Source: an uncultured Owenweeksia sp.
Lineage (GTDB): Bacteria; Bacteroidota; Bacteroidia; Flavobacteriales; Schleiferiaceae
Direction of reading: 5' to 3'
Assembly: GCA_937146805.1 (NCBI GenBank)
Contig: CAKZRR010000017.1
Location: 202,129-266,128 of the forward strand
Length of the DNA: 64,000 bases
How positions within the stretch are numbered: the stretch's first letter is position 1; the number at the start of each line of letters is the position of its first letter. A program made the translations under genes and the position numbers. Shown here piece by piece: positions 34,248 to 43,436 of the stretch. The notes under the pieces were generated by a model. The model saw only the letters and a program-made list of their open reading frames with translations, searched no databases and was not told the origin of the DNA.

Positions 34248-34511
34248 TTATCCACGCAATTTGGCTTGCACTCGGCTTAGTAGGGCTTGTGCCTTAAACC
34301 GATCTTCATTAATGTTGATTTTCGTAGTCCAATAAATAAGTAAAGACTCGGCAGCTTTTATAAAATCGTCATTTTCGGTATCACAATTTTCCAGTAACAT
34401 TTCTGCTTGGTTAAGCAAAGCATTTGATTGCTCTTCTTTGTTCATCACGCGTAGGCGTTGGTAAAACTCGCGATGCGCTTCGTCATTCCATTGTGTTGTT
34501 TCGGTAGCCAT
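34248..34511 (-). CDS. Small hypothetical helical protein
   Basis: An 87-residue, mostly helical, charged protein without signal peptide (WNDEAHREFYQRLRVMNKEE, NALLNQAEMLLENC, ESLLIYWTTKININEDRFKA). It starts 2 nt after the stop of the TPR lipoprotein gene, so the two are cotranscribed and probably coupled. No family is recognised. Confidence 0.7.
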   Translation of the reverse strand: MATETTQWNDEAHREFYQRLRVMNKEEQSNALLNQAEMLLENCDTENDDFIKAAESLLIYWTTKININEDRFKAQALLSRVQAKLRG

Positions 34512-34513
34512 AA

Positions 34514-35557
34514 TTACTGTTGGGCGTCTAATCTATCCAGTCGTTGCAATGCTTCTTTAGCAGGCGTGTACACGTTTAATATTTTTACGGCTTCGTAATA
34601 ATCTTTGCGAGCGTTAATTACATCGCCCACCATTTCAAAGCAATAACCACGTCCGTAATGAGCCTTGTAATTTCTATCTATACTTTGTATGCTTTTGGTA
34701 AAGTAGCCTGAGGCCACCTGCCATTGCTTAATATCAATGTGCATAAAGCCCATGTTGTAATAGGCATCGGCATGCGAAGGATTAAATTCAATCACTTTAC
34801 TATACGCTTCCATGGCTCTATTAAACTCATTTTGGCGCATGTAAAATACACCTAGTTTATACCATACATGATAATTTGTAGGCTGAGCCTCTAATATTTG
34901 TTGGTAGTAAAACTTGGCCAAAGTGTCCTGTCTATTGGCTAAGGTTACAGCCATCATATCAATGGCATCCCAGTAATTTTTTTTAAGATCAATGGCATTC
35001 TGGAAGTATTGAATAGCCAAGGTAGTGTCTTGAAATTTATCTCTAATAATAATACCCTTAGCAAAATAAGCCTCAGCATTATCCTTGCTGGCATCTAACA
35101 ACTGATTAACCATTTTAAGAGCGCGGTCGTAATTTTGAACGGCAATGTATAGTTCTGTTAAACTCAACAGGCAGCCTGTATTTTTAGGATCTATTTTTAT
35201 GCAAGCTTCCCACTCTTTTTTGGCTCTTCTACTTTTATTAAGCATAAAGGCCATCTCGCCCTTGGCTTCGCGAATGGTAGCTACACCAGAGTCTATAGAA
35301 AGCGCCAAATTAATATCATTCCGGGCGGCCGATACGTTATCGTTTGCAAGGTGCATTTTGGCACGGATAGCCAATAAATGAACATTGTGTGCATCGTTAC
35401 TTAATAGCTCGTTAATAGAATCGAGCGCTGTTTTGGGTTGGCTAAATACGTTTTTAGCAGGCTCCTGTTGCTGCGTTTCAATATTGCTGTCGTTTCCTGT
35501 TTCTTTACAACTTACCAGCGCCAAAACAAGGAGGTTAAACCAAAATAATCTTTTCAT
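34514..35557 (-). CDS. Tetratricopeptide repeat lipoprotein
   Basis: A 347-residue protein starting MKRLFWFNLLVLALVSCKET with lipobox LALVSC. Six to eight TPR units follow, for example AKWKLGVFYMRQNE-type repeats: CLLSLTELYIAVQNYDRALK, AYFAKGIIIRDKFQDTTLAI, VWYKLGVFYMRQNEFNRAME, AYYNMGFMHIDIKQWQVASG and AHYGRGYCFEMVGDVINARK. TPR arrays hold protein partners; the lipid anchor places it in the envelope. ATG 35557 is chosen for the lipobox; the frame is open 9 codons further. It lies just downstream of the recA terminator. Confidence 0.88.
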   Translation of the reverse strand: MKRLFWFNLLVLALVSCKETGNDSNIETQQQEPAKNVFSQPKTALDSINELLSNDAHNVHLLAIRAKMHLANDNVSAARNDINLALSIDSGVATIREAKGEMAFMLNKSRRAKKEWEACIKIDPKNTGCLLSLTELYIAVQNYDRALKMVNQLLDASKDNAEAYFAKGIIIRDKFQDTTLAIQYFQNAIDLKKNYWDAIDMMAVTLANRQDTLAKFYYQQILEAQPTNYHVWYKLGVFYMRQNEFNRAMEAYSKVIEFNPSHADAYYNMGFMHIDIKQWQVASGYFTKSIQSIDRNYKAHYGRGYCFEMVGDVINARKDYYEAVKILNVYTPAKEALQRLDRLDAQQ

Positions 35558-35573
35558 AAATCTATAAACTATA

Positions 35574-35610
35574 AAAGGCGACAAAGGTTGCCTGCCAATG
35601 TCGCCTTTTT
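35574..35610 (-). terminator. Terminator of recA
   Basis: Stem AAAAGGCGACA / TGTCGCCTTTTT with a 12-nt loop, followed on the minus strand by TTTTATAG, 8 nt after the recA stop. Confidence 0.88.
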
Positions 35611-35617
35611 GTGTTTT

Positions 35618-36613
35618 TTAGGCATTTAAGATGTCCATAATCTTGCCTTCAATTTCGTCAGCTAATTCGGGGTTATCCAGTAATAACTGACGTACAGCAT
35701 CTCTTCCTTGACCTAGTTTAGTATCTCCATAACTAAACCACGAGCCTGATTTTTTAACAATTTCGTGTTCTACTCCTATGTCAATAATCTCACCTACTTT
35801 GCTAATGCCTTGGCCGTATAAAATATCAAACTCCGTCATTCTAAAAGGTGGTGCCACTTTATTCTTTACCACTTTTACTCTGGTTCGGTTTCCTACTACG
35901 CCTTCGGTATCTTTAATTTGAGAAGACCTACGAATATCTAAACGAACAGACGAATAAAATTTAAGGGCATTACCACCAGTAGTGGTTTCGGGGTTACCAA
36001 ACATAACGCCAATTTTTTCGCGCAGCTGATTAATAAAAATACAGCAACAATTGGTTTTACTAATGGTAGAGGTAAGCTTACGCAAAGCCTGAGACATTAA
36101 ACGCGCTTGAAGGCCCATTTTGCTATCCCCCATTTCGCCTTCAATTTCGGCTTTGGGTGTAAGTGCTGCTACCGAGTCAATTACAATTAAATCTATAGCG
36201 CCTGAGCGAATAAGGTTATCTGTAATTTCGAGTGCTTGTTCTCCGTTATCAGGTTGCGAAATGATAAGCTCTTCGGTATTTATTCCTAAGTTTTCGGCAT
36301 AATGTCTGTCAAAAGCATGTTCCGCATCAATAAAGGCTGCAATACCTCCTTGTTTCTGTACTTCCGCAATAGCGTGTAATGTTAAAGTGGTTTTACCTGA
36401 TGATTCTGGGCCATATATTTCAACCACTCTACCTTTAGGGTAACCGCCAATGCCCAAGGCAATATTTAAACCTAATGAGCCAGTAGGAATGGATTCAAGT
36501 TCAATAACAGGACTGTCGCCCATGCGCATTACCGCACCTTTGCCATAGGTTTTGTCCAACTTATCCATGGTAAGTTTTAGTGCTTTTAGCTTGGCACTTT
36601 GATCATCACTCAT
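35618..36613 (-). CDS. recA: Recombinase RecA
   Basis: A 331-residue protein with the family blocks [16 protein letters not shown], the Walker A site [73 protein letters not shown] and [16 protein letters not shown]. It binds single-stranded DNA, drives strand exchange and triggers SOS cleavage. The C-terminal acidic tail is short, as in Bacteroidota. It has its own promoter (36650) and terminator and is divergent from comM. No obvious LexA box could be identified by eye. Confidence 0.98.
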   Translation of the reverse strand: MSDDQSAKLKALKLTMDKLDKTYGKGAVMRMGDSPVIELESIPTGSLGLNIALGIGGYPKGRVVEIYGPESSGKTTLTLHAIAEVQKQGGIAAFIDAEHAFDRHYAENLGINTEELIISQPDNGEQALEITDNLIRSGAIDLIVIDSVAALTPKAEIEGEMGDSKMGLQARLMSQALRKLTSTISKTNCCCIFINQLREKIGVMFGNPETTTGGNALKFYSSVRLDIRRSSQIKDTEGVVGNRTRVKVVKNKVAPPFRMTEFDILYGQGISKVGEIIDIGVEHEIVKKSGSWFSYGDTKLGQGRDAVRQLLLDNPELADEIEGKIMDILNA

Positions 36614-36649
36614 ATTTTAATTTTTTGATTTCTTTTTAAAAAGGAAGCA

Positions 36650-36657
36650 CAAATATA
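36650..36657 (-). promoter_or_regulatory. -7 promoter element of recA
   Basis: Perfect TATATTTG on the minus strand, 36 nt before the recA ATG. Confidence 0.65.
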
Positions 36658-36744
36658 GCCAATAGCACAGGGCATTTTGAGGCTGTTGAAAACTAAAAAA
36701 CTTTGTTTTGAAATTAGTAATTTACCCCACGTAAAACCAAACCT

Positions 36745-38283
36745 ATGCTTGTAAAAACTTTTGGCAGTGCCGTATTTGGAGTAGATGCTACCACCATTAC
36801 CATAGAAGTAAATATGGATACGGGAATTAACTTTTTTTTGGTGGGATTGCCCGATAGTGCTGTTAAAGAAAGCCAGCATAGAATTACCGCTGCCTTAAAA
36901 AACAATGGTTTGGGTTGGCCTGGAAAAAAAATTACCATTAACATGGCGCCAGCCGATATTAGGAAGGAAGGCTCCGCGTATGACTTGCCTATTGCTTTGG
37001 GCATATTATCGGCTTCAGGTCAAAAATTAATGCCGCAAATTGGCGAGTACGTAATTATGGGTGAGCTTTCGCTGGATGGAAGTTTACAACCCATAAAAGG
37101 AGCATTACCTATCGCTATTCAGGCACGTAAGGAAGGTTTTAAGGGTTTTATCTTGCCAAAGCAAAATGCACGCGAAGCGGCTATAGTAAACGATTTGGAA
37201 GTATACGGTGTAGAGGAATTAACCGAGGTGGTTGATTTTTTAACGGGCGAACTTAGTTTAGCGCCTACCGTTGTAAATACCCGGGAAGAGTTTAATCAGC
37301 ACCTAGAAAATCCCGCTTTTGATTTTAGTGAAGTAAAAGGACAAGAGAATATTAAGCGAGCCTTAGAAATTGCAGCAGCCGGAGGGCATAATGTTATTTT
37401 AATTGGTCCGCCTGGAGCAGGAAAAACTATGCTGGCCAAACGTATGCCTACCGTTTTACCACCCATGACTTTGAATGAATCGTTAGAAACTACCAAAATT
37501 CATTCGGTGGCGGGGCGTTTATCAACCAATGCAAGTTTGGTAGCCGAAAGACCTTTTAGGTCGCCACACCACTCGATATCTGATGTCGCGCTAGTTGGTG
37601 GCGGTGGAGTACCACAGCCCGGAGAAATTTCGTTGGCACATAATGGTATTTTGTTTTTGGATGAGTTACCCGAGTTTAAACGCACGGTATTGGAGGTAAT
37701 GCGCCAACCCATGGAGGATAGGAAAGTAAATATTAGCCGTGCCCGGTTTTCGGTAGATTATCCCGCGTCCTTTATGCTGGTGGCCTCTATGAATCCATGT
37801 CCCTGTGGATATTTTAACCACCCCAGTAAAGATTGTGTTTGTTCGCCTGGCATTGTACAAAAGTATTTAAACAAAATATCGGGCCCCTTATTAGATCGGA
37901 TTGACTTGCATGTGGAAGTGACTCCTGTGGGTTTTGATGAAATGGCGAGCGAAAGAAAAGAGGAGCGAAGTGCGGACATTAGAGCGCGAGTAGTGGCCGC
38001 GCGTGAAGTGCAAACGCTTCGTTTTAAGGAAGTAGAAGGCGTGTATTGTAATGCTCAAATGGAAACGAGGCAATTGCGAGAGGTATGTAAAATTAGCAAG
38101 GAAGGGCAAGATTTACTTCGTCATGCTATTGATAAGTTAAACCTTTCAGCCAGAGCTTACGATCGTATTTTAAAAGTAGCGCGCACCATTGCCGATTTAG
38201 AAAATAGCCCCAATATCGAAACCAACCATTTAGCCGAAGGTATTCAATACCGCAGTTTGGACAGGGAAGGTTGGATGGGGTAA
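36745..38283 (+). CDS. comM: YifB/ComM family Mg-chelatase-like AAA+ ATPase
   Basis: A 512-residue protein. The N-terminal domain (1-170) has [20 protein letters not shown] and [20 protein letters not shown]. The AAA+ domain has Walker [21 protein letters not shown], the region [20 protein letters not shown], Walker [13 protein letters not shown] and a Cys cluster in [20 protein letters not shown]. The C-terminal helical part has [20 protein letters not shown]. ComM is a hexameric helicase that promotes branch migration during natural transformation. Its place beside recA suits a recombination role. A terminator follows. Confidence 0.93.
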   Translation: MLVKTFGSAVFGVDATTITIEVNMDTGINFFLVGLPDSAVKESQHRITAALKNNGLGWPGKKITINMAPADIRKEGSAYDLPIALGILSASGQKLMPQIGEYVIMGELSLDGSLQPIKGALPIAIQARKEGFKGFILPKQNAREAAIVNDLEVYGVEELTEVVDFLTGELSLAPTVVNTREEFNQHLENPAFDFSEVKGQENIKRALEIAAAGGHNVILIGPPGAGKTMLAKRMPTVLPPMTLNESLETTKIHSVAGRLSTNASLVAERPFRSPHHSISDVALVGGGGVPQPGEISLAHNGILFLDELPEFKRTVLEVMRQPMEDRKVNISRARFSVDYPASFMLVASMNPCPCGYFNHPSKDCVCSPGIVQKYLNKISGPLLDRIDLHVEVTPVGFDEMASERKEERSADIRARVVAAREVQTLRFKEVEGVYCNAQMETRQLREVCKISKEGQDLLRHAIDKLNLSARAYDRILKVARTIADLENSPNIETNHLAEGIQYRSLDREGWMG

Positions 38284-38285
38284 AC

Positions 38286-38316
38286 AAAAAAGGCCTGCAT
38301 TTGCAAGCCTTTTTGT
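38286..38316 (+). terminator. Terminator of comM
   Basis: AAAAAGGCCTGCA / TGCAAGCCTTTTT stem with a small bulge and a T run, directly after the stop codon. Confidence 0.8.
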
Positions 38317-38340
38317 TAGGTAAATATTTAGGCAGGCAGT

Positions 38341-39006
38341 TTAAAACAACTTTCTGCTATTTTTTGGGTCGGGTGGGTTTTTAGTCCATTCCAATGGGCC
38401 TTCACATAAAACTTCAATAAGCATAGTGTTATCCGTGGCAAGGGAAGACATTAAGGCCGTTTTCCATTCTTTAAAGTTTTCTTCGCTGTAATCGCTGCAT
38501 TTGTAATTACATACAATTATTTCGTTATCGTTAATCAGTATTAAAGTAGGTGAGGCGTATGGGTAGGTACGCATAGTACGCCCTGGCCTAATAGGTTGGC
38601 CTTGTAAAAACTCGCCCATCCAGTCCTTTAAGGCATATTGTCTGTCTTCGGCATACTCAAAGTAAAAAACGGAGAAGAAAAATTTACCATATACATTGTG
38701 TCCTACATTGTTTGGCTTTTTCTCTAAGGTTCTAAGCATAAACACCTCCTTGTAGTCGGTTTCGGTTTCGTTGATTACACCTAAGTTTCGCTCTGCTATA
38801 TTTAGAAATTTCAACTCGTAATCTTCTGCTTGGCTGCTTTTAAAGGCTTCAATTTTTGTTTTAAAAGCTTTAAGCTGTTCGCTGTCGTCATCTTCATCTT
38901 GCGCCTGCATAGTAAAGCTGCAACTAAGGGCTACAATTAGCGCCATAAGGCCTTTAGTAAAAGCGGAAAAATGCAATGTAAATGTGGGTTCTAACTTTTT
39001 CTTCAT
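38341..39006 (-). CDS. Hypothetical secreted protein
   Basis: A 221-residue protein with a long signal-like N-terminus (hydrophobic LMALIVALSCSFTMQAQ, cut before DEDDD). The mature part begins acidic (DEDDDSEQLKAFKTKIEAFK), then a mixed domain with KFFFSVFYFEYAEDRQYALK, TRTYPYASPTLILI-like strands and a CNYKCSDYSEENF motif. No known family is recognised. It is flanked by terminators on both sides (38286, 39130) and thus likely monocistronic. Confidence 0.7.
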   Translation of the reverse strand: MKKKLEPTFTLHFSAFTKGLMALIVALSCSFTMQAQDEDDDSEQLKAFKTKIEAFKSSQAEDYELKFLNIAERNLGVINETETDYKEVFMLRTLEKKPNNVGHNVYGKFFFSVFYFEYAEDRQYALKDWMGEFLQGQPIRPGRTMRTYPYASPTLILINDNEIIVCNYKCSDYSEENFKEWKTALMSSLATDNTMLIEVLCEGPLEWTKNPPDPKNSRKLF

Positions 39007-39045
39007 GATTTTATTTTAATACGTTGGTAATAAAGGTTTATAATA

Positions 39046-39078
39046 TTTGCTTAGTAAGCATTAAATAACTTATATTTG
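39046..39078 (+). promoter_or_regulatory. Plus-strand promoter in the 39.0-39.2 kb intergenic region
   Basis: A TTTG -33-like element (39046-39049) and a perfect TATATTTG -7 element (39071-39078), spaced 21 nt. Transcription should start near 39082-39085. Confidence 0.6.
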
Positions 39079-39082
39079 GCAC

Positions 39083-39155
39083 AGAGTAGAGTTTTCAAAT
39101 GTTTCATGACTTGACCTTTTAGGTTTATCAAGCCCCGCGATTAGCGGGGCTTTTT
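39083..39155 (+). ncRNA. Candidate small RNA or terminated leader (~73 nt)
   Basis: Between the promoter at 39046-39078 and the strong terminator at 39130-39155 lies a short unit with no gene. It contains a tiny open frame at 39099-39122 (MFHDLTF). It could be an independent sRNA, or the attenuated leader of the outer-membrane protein gene at 39189. The transcript and its ends are inferred. Confidence 0.4.
39130..39155 (+). terminator. Strong terminator not preceded by a plus-strand gene
   Basis: AAGCCCCGC / GCGGGGCTTTTT with loop GATTA. The nearest upstream plus-strand gene, comM, has its own terminator 800 nt earlier. Confidence 0.9.
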
Positions 39156-39188
39156 AGTTATGGGTACTTCCTCATTTTTTTTGGTACA

Positions 39189-39953
39189 ATGCATAAATTA
39201 ACGGTAACGTTGGCTTTGTTGGTATTGGGTTTAAGCAAAATGTGCGCCCAAATTGTAAATATTGAATCATTACGAAACGATAACGACACCAGTGCTTTTA
39301 AAGGTATCGAGAATTTCAATGCCAATTATAAGCAAAATACTAGAGAGTTATTCACTCTAAACAATCAATTAGCCATTCAAATAAAAAAAGCTAAAAATAG
39401 CTGGTTGTTGCTAAACAATGTGGATGTTGAACTGGCACAGGGGCAGTCGCTGGAACAAAACCTGCTTTTTCATGCACGGTACAACCGTAGGTTAAGCCAA
39501 AAGTTTGATGCCGAGGTGTACAGCCAATATCAAAAAAATGTGCCTTTAAAAATATCTGATAGGGTATTGTTGGGTGCTGGAGTTCGCTGGGCTATTCAAA
39601 AAAAGGAAAAGGCTAAAGTTACGTATGGGCTAAGCACTTTGTATGAGTATGAGCGCGAAATGATTAACCCTATTATTCATAATGCTGTGCGGCTAAGTAA
39701 CTATTTGTCCTTAACGCTGCAATCTAAAAAAACGAGTTGGTCATCGGTGGTGTACTACCAACCGCGTATAGATTGGTGGGAGGATTACCGCGTTTCGCTG
39801 CAAACTAAATTAGAGCTAAAGTTTAATGCGGATTGGTCGTTTACTTCTAATTTGTCATTTAACATTGATTCCAAGCCTGTAGTTGATGCCAGTATTCCCA
39901 ATCAAACTATTAAGTGGCTCAACGGCCTTACCTACCGTTTTAAAAAAGAATAA
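39189..39953 (+). CDS. Outer-membrane beta-barrel protein, DUF481-like
   Basis: A 254-residue protein with a signal peptide ending MCAQ (21). The mature part begins IVNIESLRNDNDTSAFKGIE, followed by about twelve amphipathic beta strands ending with LTYRFKKE, which provides a terminal aromatic as in outer-membrane barrels. The arrangement (NAKYKQN-type first strands, LFHARYNRRLSQKFDAEVYS, RVLLGAGVRWAIQKKE) resembles DUF481/YdiY-type proteins. The role is unknown. The gene end overlaps the convergent gene by 14 nt, and a terminator stands 33 nt before its start, so its expression may depend on read-through. Confidence 0.75.
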   Translation: MHKLTVTLALLVLGLSKMCAQIVNIESLRNDNDTSAFKGIENFNANYKQNTRELFTLNNQLAIQIKKAKNSWLLLNNVDVELAQGQSLEQNLLFHARYNRRLSQKFDAEVYSQYQKNVPLKISDRVLLGAGVRWAIQKKEKAKVTYGLSTLYEYEREMINPIIHNAVRLSNYLSLTLQSKKTSWSSVVYYQPRIDWWEDYRVSLQTKLELKFNADWSFTSNLSFNIDSKPVVDASIPNQTIKWLNGLTYRFKKE

Positions 39954-40485
39954 CTTCTCCGCTGTTAAGTAACTTTTTCAATTCTGGAGGCCCACCTACG
40001 TGCTCATCTGTAAATCTTTCTAATTCCTCTTTGGTTGATTTTGATAGACTTTCTTGAATTTCACTTAATATAGAATCGCCTAAAATATAAAGTTGCTGTT
40101 GGCTAATTTCATCTCCGCTACAGCGGGCATACACTTGATAGGATTTACAGTGATCTACCGATTTGCCACTGAGCAAGCAATAATGTAATGGTTGCTGTCG
40201 TGCTTTTTCAAGTAATTCGGGTTGTTGTTGCATGGCCATTTCTTTTTCTTTGAAAAGATCTTCAATACGCAGCAACGATTCGGTAGAAAGCTGCCCGCGC
40301 ATGGTGTAAATACAGGGAAGGCAAATAGCCACCTCAAAAAGGAGTTCTTCACCCAGGTCGTTGTCAAAACGTTTGTAGGCCTTTTCAATGAGGTATTCGG
40401 TTTCGTGTAAACTGTTTTCACAAATGTTACAATGTGAAAAAGGCTTTTCGGTAAGAGAGTTGTGTAATTTAGAAGGAATGTACAA
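39940..40485 (-). CDS. Hypothetical cytosolic protein with putative zinc-binding CxxC pairs
   Basis: A 181-residue protein without signal peptide. An N-terminal pair SHCNICENS (19/22) and a second pair AICLPCIY about 35 residues later could form a zinc site. The middle is helical and Glu/Gln-rich; a second Cys/His set (HYCLLSGKSVDHCKSYQVYA then RC) follows, and the C-terminus is helical (ESLSKSTKEELERFTDEHVG). No known family is recognised. It converges on the DUF481-like gene with a 14-nt overlap. Confidence 0.75.
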   Translation of the reverse strand: MYIPSKLHNSLTEKPFSHCNICENSLHETEYLIEKAYKRFDNDLGEELLFEVAICLPCIYTMRGQLSTESLLRIEDLFKEKEMAMQQQPELLEKARQQPLHYCLLSGKSVDHCKSYQVYARCSGDEISQQQLYILGDSILSEIQESLSKSTKEELERFTDEHVGGPPELKKLLNSGEVILF

Positions 40486-40632
40486 ACGAAATAGGAGTTT
40501 AGGCGCCTTTAAAAAGCAGTGTTTAAAGCGTTAAATATAGGGTGACGCCAGACAAGAATTTGCGTAAAAAAAATATTTTCAAAAAAAGTATTCAAAATCA
40601 CAAAATGATTGTGGCTGGAATGAAAAATGGTA

Positions 40633-40640
40633 TATATTTG
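40633..40640 (+). promoter_or_regulatory. -7 promoter element of tRNA-Val
   Basis: Perfect TATATTTG followed by CCGTCCC, 15 nt before the tRNA 5' end; same type as before tRNA-Leu and the rRNA operon. Confidence 0.75.
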
Positions 40641-40655
40641 CCGTCCCAAAAATAA

Positions 40656-40730
40656 GGGCGCTTAGCTCAGTTGGTTCAGAGCACCTCGTTTACACCGAGG
40701 GGGTCGGGGGTTCGAATCCCTCAGCGCCCA
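40656..40730 (+). tRNA. tRNA-Val (anticodon UAC)
   Basis: A 75-nt tRNA. Acceptor stem GGGCGCT / AGCGCCC with discriminator A and no encoded CCA. Anticodon arm CCTCG-TTTACAC-CGAGG gives anticodon UAC (valine, GUN). T-arm GGGGGTTCGAATCCCTC. Flanked by its own promoter and terminator. Confidence 0.97.
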
Positions 40731-40739
40731 CAAAATTAT

Positions 40740-40768
40740 AAGCCACGCAAATGCGTGGCTTTTTTTAT
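40740..40768 (+). terminator. Terminator of tRNA-Val
   Basis: AAGCCACGCA / TGCGTGGCTT stem followed by seven T, 9 nt after the tRNA. Confidence 0.9.
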
Positions 40769-40908
40769 ACGCCAGTGTTTGCAAAATGTAAACTATCCAT
40801 TAGGCTTTTGCAAAATCAACTGTTAAAAACCTATTGGTTGTTCCGCGCTTTCATAGTCTTCACTTAGTTATTTTTACAACTTTAGCTATAAATAGGTTGC
40901 AACAACAA

Positions 40909-41397
40909 ATGTTAAAAATAGTAGTGGCTTTGCTGCTTTGTTCGGGTATGGCTTTTGGCCAGCTGAAACAAGTTACCATAGAGTTTGTTAAAGATGGCGA
41001 GACTGTTAACGTATCGGATGAATCGTTTAACGTTTATGTGGTTACAATTGGGCAAGAGTTAAAAACAGTGTTTAAGCCTACTCTTAGCGGCAAAAATTTT
41101 TTGATGCCAGATTTATGCGGGGTGGCCAAAGGACATTTGTTAATAGCCTATGATGGCGAGGTGTATGATTTTGGGTATCACAACCTTAATTTTGATCAAA
41201 ATATGCGATTAAAAATAGGTTTGGATAAAAGACCTTACGATAAAGAGTATTACCTAAAAGAGGCCGAACCCAAGGAGGTGCGTGCCATTGCCTACGTGGA
41301 GTTCTATCCGCTAGAAAACGGAAAAGGCAAGGTTACCACCAAAAGTATTAAAGATTTTAAGGCTTACCTTTTGGCCAGTAAAGATTTGATTGAATAG
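40909..41397 (+). CDS. Hypothetical secreted protein
   Basis: A 162-residue protein started at ATG 40909 (MLKIVVALLLCSGMAFGQ), which gives a clean signal peptide; the upstream extension to 40834 does not. The mature part (LKQVTIEFVKDGETVNVSDE, YDFGYHNLNFDQNMRLKIGL, YLKEAEPKEVRAIAYVEFYP) is beta-rich and charged, possibly a small periplasmic or surface protein. No family is recognised. It converges on folC with 3 nt between stops. Confidence 0.7.
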   Translation: MLKIVVALLLCSGMAFGQLKQVTIEFVKDGETVNVSDESFNVYVVTIGQELKTVFKPTLSGKNFLMPDLCGVAKGHLLIAYDGEVYDFGYHNLNFDQNMRLKIGLDKRPYDKEYYLKEAEPKEVRAIAYVEFYPLENGKGKVTTKSIKDFKAYLLASKDLIE

Positions 41398-41400
41398 GCT

Positions 41401-42627
41401 TTACGATAAGATCTCGGCTACCACAAAAGTACTCCCTCCAATAAAAATTAAATCATCAGCCTGGGTTTGGTTTTGCGCCATTTCAAAAGCTTGGAGTACC
41501 GAATCATAGGCTTTTCCCGAAAGCCCATACTGTACCCCCTCACGTTGTAATTCTACCGCATTTTTAGCTCTTTCTAGCGAAGGTGCACAAAAATAATAGA
41601 TGGCACTTTTGGGCAACAAGCGTAAAATTTCTTTGGTGTTTTTATCGGCTACCATACCCCAAACAATATGTAATTGACGGTAGCTGTATTTTTTTAACTG
41701 ATCCACTACCTCGGTAATTCCGGCAAGGTTATGGGCGGTATCGGCAATGGTTAAGGGGCTTTCGCTTAAAGTTTCCCAGCGGCCACGTAACCCGGTAAGT
41801 TTGGCAGTTTGGCTCAAGGCCGAATGTAAATTGGCTTTTAAATCGGGAAATGATTTTTCGAGGAGATGAATGGCTCCTAAAGTTGTTTGCAAGTTTTTAC
41901 GTTGGTAAGAACCCTTTAAGTCTGAGTTTACTTCTCCTAGTTTAGCGGCCAGTTTTTCGCCTGCTAAAAATAATGAGGAGTTATTTTTAGCAGCCGTTTC
42001 TTTAAAAACATCAAATATTTCCTCTTGCAGTTCACCTATTAAAACGGGTGTGTTTTCTTTTATAATACCGGCTTTTTCCATAGCAATTTGTTCCAGAGTA
42101 TTTCCTAAGAACTGGGTGTGATCCAAACTAATATTGGTAATGATACTAAGTTCAGGGCTAAGTACATTCGTGCTATCCAGTCTCCCACCTAGCCCTGTTT
42201 CTACAATAGCAATATCTATTTGTTGCTCTGCAAAATAATCAAAAGCCATTCCTACCGTCATTTCAAAAAAGGATAATTCCATTTTAGAAAAATCAGATTT
42301 GTGCTTTTGTACAAAATCCAATACAGATTGTTCTGGAATAGGTAAACCGTTAATTTTTATGCGTTCTCTGAAATCTACTAAATGAGGTGAGGTGTAAAGA
42401 CCCGTTTTGTATCCAGCTTGCTGAAAAACAGCGGCCAACATGTGAGCGGTAGAGCCTTTGCCATTGGTGCCAGCAATATGAATGCTTTTAAACCCAAGGT
42501 GTGGGTTCTTAAGCAACATCATTAAATCCCAAGTGTTATTGAGGTTGGCTTTATAGGCTGCCGCACCCTGCCGCTGATACATGGGCAGTTGGGTAAACAA
42601 CCATTGCAGGCAATCGCTATAATTCAC
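41401..42627 (-). CDS. folC: Folylpolyglutamate / dihydrofolate synthase
   Basis: A 408-residue Mur-ligase family protein beginning VNYSDCLQWLFTQLPMYQRQ. It has P-loop AGTNGKGSTAHMLAAVF, YTSPHLVDFRERIKING, ETGLGGRLDSTNVL and ITNISLDHTQFLGNTLEQIA followed by MEKAGIIKE. It adds glutamate to dihydropteroate and to folates. The GTG at 42625-42627, one nt after the tonB stop codon, is chosen; the open frame runs on to 42687 inside tonB but without homology. It is the fourth gene of an exbB-exbD-tonB-folC operon. Confidence 0.92.
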   Translation of the reverse strand: MNYSDCLQWLFTQLPMYQRQGAAAYKANLNNTWDLMMLLKNPHLGFKSIHIAGTNGKGSTAHMLAAVFQQAGYKTGLYTSPHLVDFRERIKINGLPIPEQSVLDFVQKHKSDFSKMELSFFEMTVGMAFDYFAEQQIDIAIVETGLGGRLDSTNVLSPELSIITNISLDHTQFLGNTLEQIAMEKAGIIKENTPVLIGELQEEIFDVFKETAAKNNSSLFLAGEKLAAKLGEVNSDLKGSYQRKNLQTTLGAIHLLEKSFPDLKANLHSALSQTAKLTGLRGRWETLSESPLTIADTAHNLAGITEVVDQLKKYSYRQLHIVWGMVADKNTKEILRLLPKSAIYYFCAPSLERAKNAVELQREGVQYGLSGKAYDSVLQAFEMAQNQTQADDLIFIGGSTFVVAEILS

Positions 42628-42628
42628 T

Positions 42629-43435
42629 TTAGTTTTTTTCGAAATAGTAGACAATATAACCAACCTGTAAGCTGGGTGCATCGGCATCTGCTTGCCAAGT
42701 AGTTTTTAGCGCGGCAGCTTTGGCTTTATTAAATAGGCACTTGCTGGCGGTAGTTGTTTTGGCACCATTTGGTATGCGGTCTCCCGGAAAGGCACTAGTA
42801 ACCTTGCCATTGCGATCTACATAAATTTTAACCACTACACGGCCTTCATCGGTGCAATTGTATTCTGGCAAAGGTTTGGCCATAGCCATGCGTCCTCCCA
42901 ATTGGTAGTTGCCACCGCCACCATTACCGCCTTGACCTCCGCCTACACGGTTGTGGCTTTTTTTATCGCCATCGGCACGGCCTTGGTCACCAGCTCCTTT
43001 TTTATCGCCCTCACCTCCGGTTTTAGAGCTTTTTACATTTTGGAGCATTTTTTCTAGCTCACTACTGGGTTTGGGCTTTTCGGGTTCTTTTACCTCAGGC
43101 TCGTCTACTTTTTTAGTTTGACTCGTTTTTTGGCTTTCCACCGAAGGGGCTTCTACCGCATCTTGTGTTTGAATAGGATTGTCATCCTGCGCTTGGGTTT
43201 CTTGTGTCTCGGTTTGCGGTTTAGCAGGGGTAGGAGTTTGCGTTGTGGGCGCGCCATCGTCTTGATGACCAAATCCAGTTTCGGAGTTTCCGAAATTGAT
43301 AACAATTCCATCTTCTGGTTTTGGTTCGGTGTATTTTAATCCAAACATTAAAAATAGCACTAGTAGTACTATGTGAAACAGCACGGTACCAATAATACCC
43401 TTCCGTCTATTTTTATCACTCCACAGTTTTTTCAT
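42629..43435 (-). CDS. TonB-like energy transducer
   Basis: A 268-residue protein starting MKKLWSDKNRRKG. One transmembrane helix (about 14-36, GTVLFHIVLLVLFLMFGL), then a periplasmic linker rich in Pro, Gln, Glu and Lys (PTTQTPTPAKPQTETQETQA), a Gly-rich stretch (GGGQGGNGGGGNYQLGG), and a C-terminal domain with GRVVVKIYVDRNGKVTSAFP and KAAALKTTWQADADAP as in TonB/TolA C-termini. With exbB and exbD upstream it should couple the proton gradient to outer-membrane receptors, or act as a Tol-type pair. ATG 43435 is chosen, since the upstream extension runs into exbD. Confidence 0.85.
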   Translation of the reverse strand: MKKLWSDKNRRKGIIGTVLFHIVLLVLFLMFGLKYTEPKPEDGIVINFGNSETGFGHQDDGAPTTQTPTPAKPQTETQETQAQDDNPIQTQDAVEAPSVESQKTSQTKKVDEPEVKEPEKPKPSSELEKMLQNVKSSKTGGEGDKKGAGDQGRADGDKKSHNRVGGGQGGNGGGGNYQLGGRMAMAKPLPEYNCTDEGRVVVKIYVDRNGKVTSAFPGDRIPNGAKTTTASKCLFNKAKAAALKTTWQADADAPSLQVGYIVYYFEKN

Positions 43436-43436
43436 A

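Noticed and set aside
36610..37004. Minus-strand open frames at the start of comM
   Set aside because: They are antisense to comM's conserved N-terminus and have no family features.
39099..39122. Seven-codon leader peptide before the 39130 terminator as an amino-acid attenuator
   Set aside because: No run of a single regulatory amino acid and no alternative stem could be established by eye; kept only as a remark.
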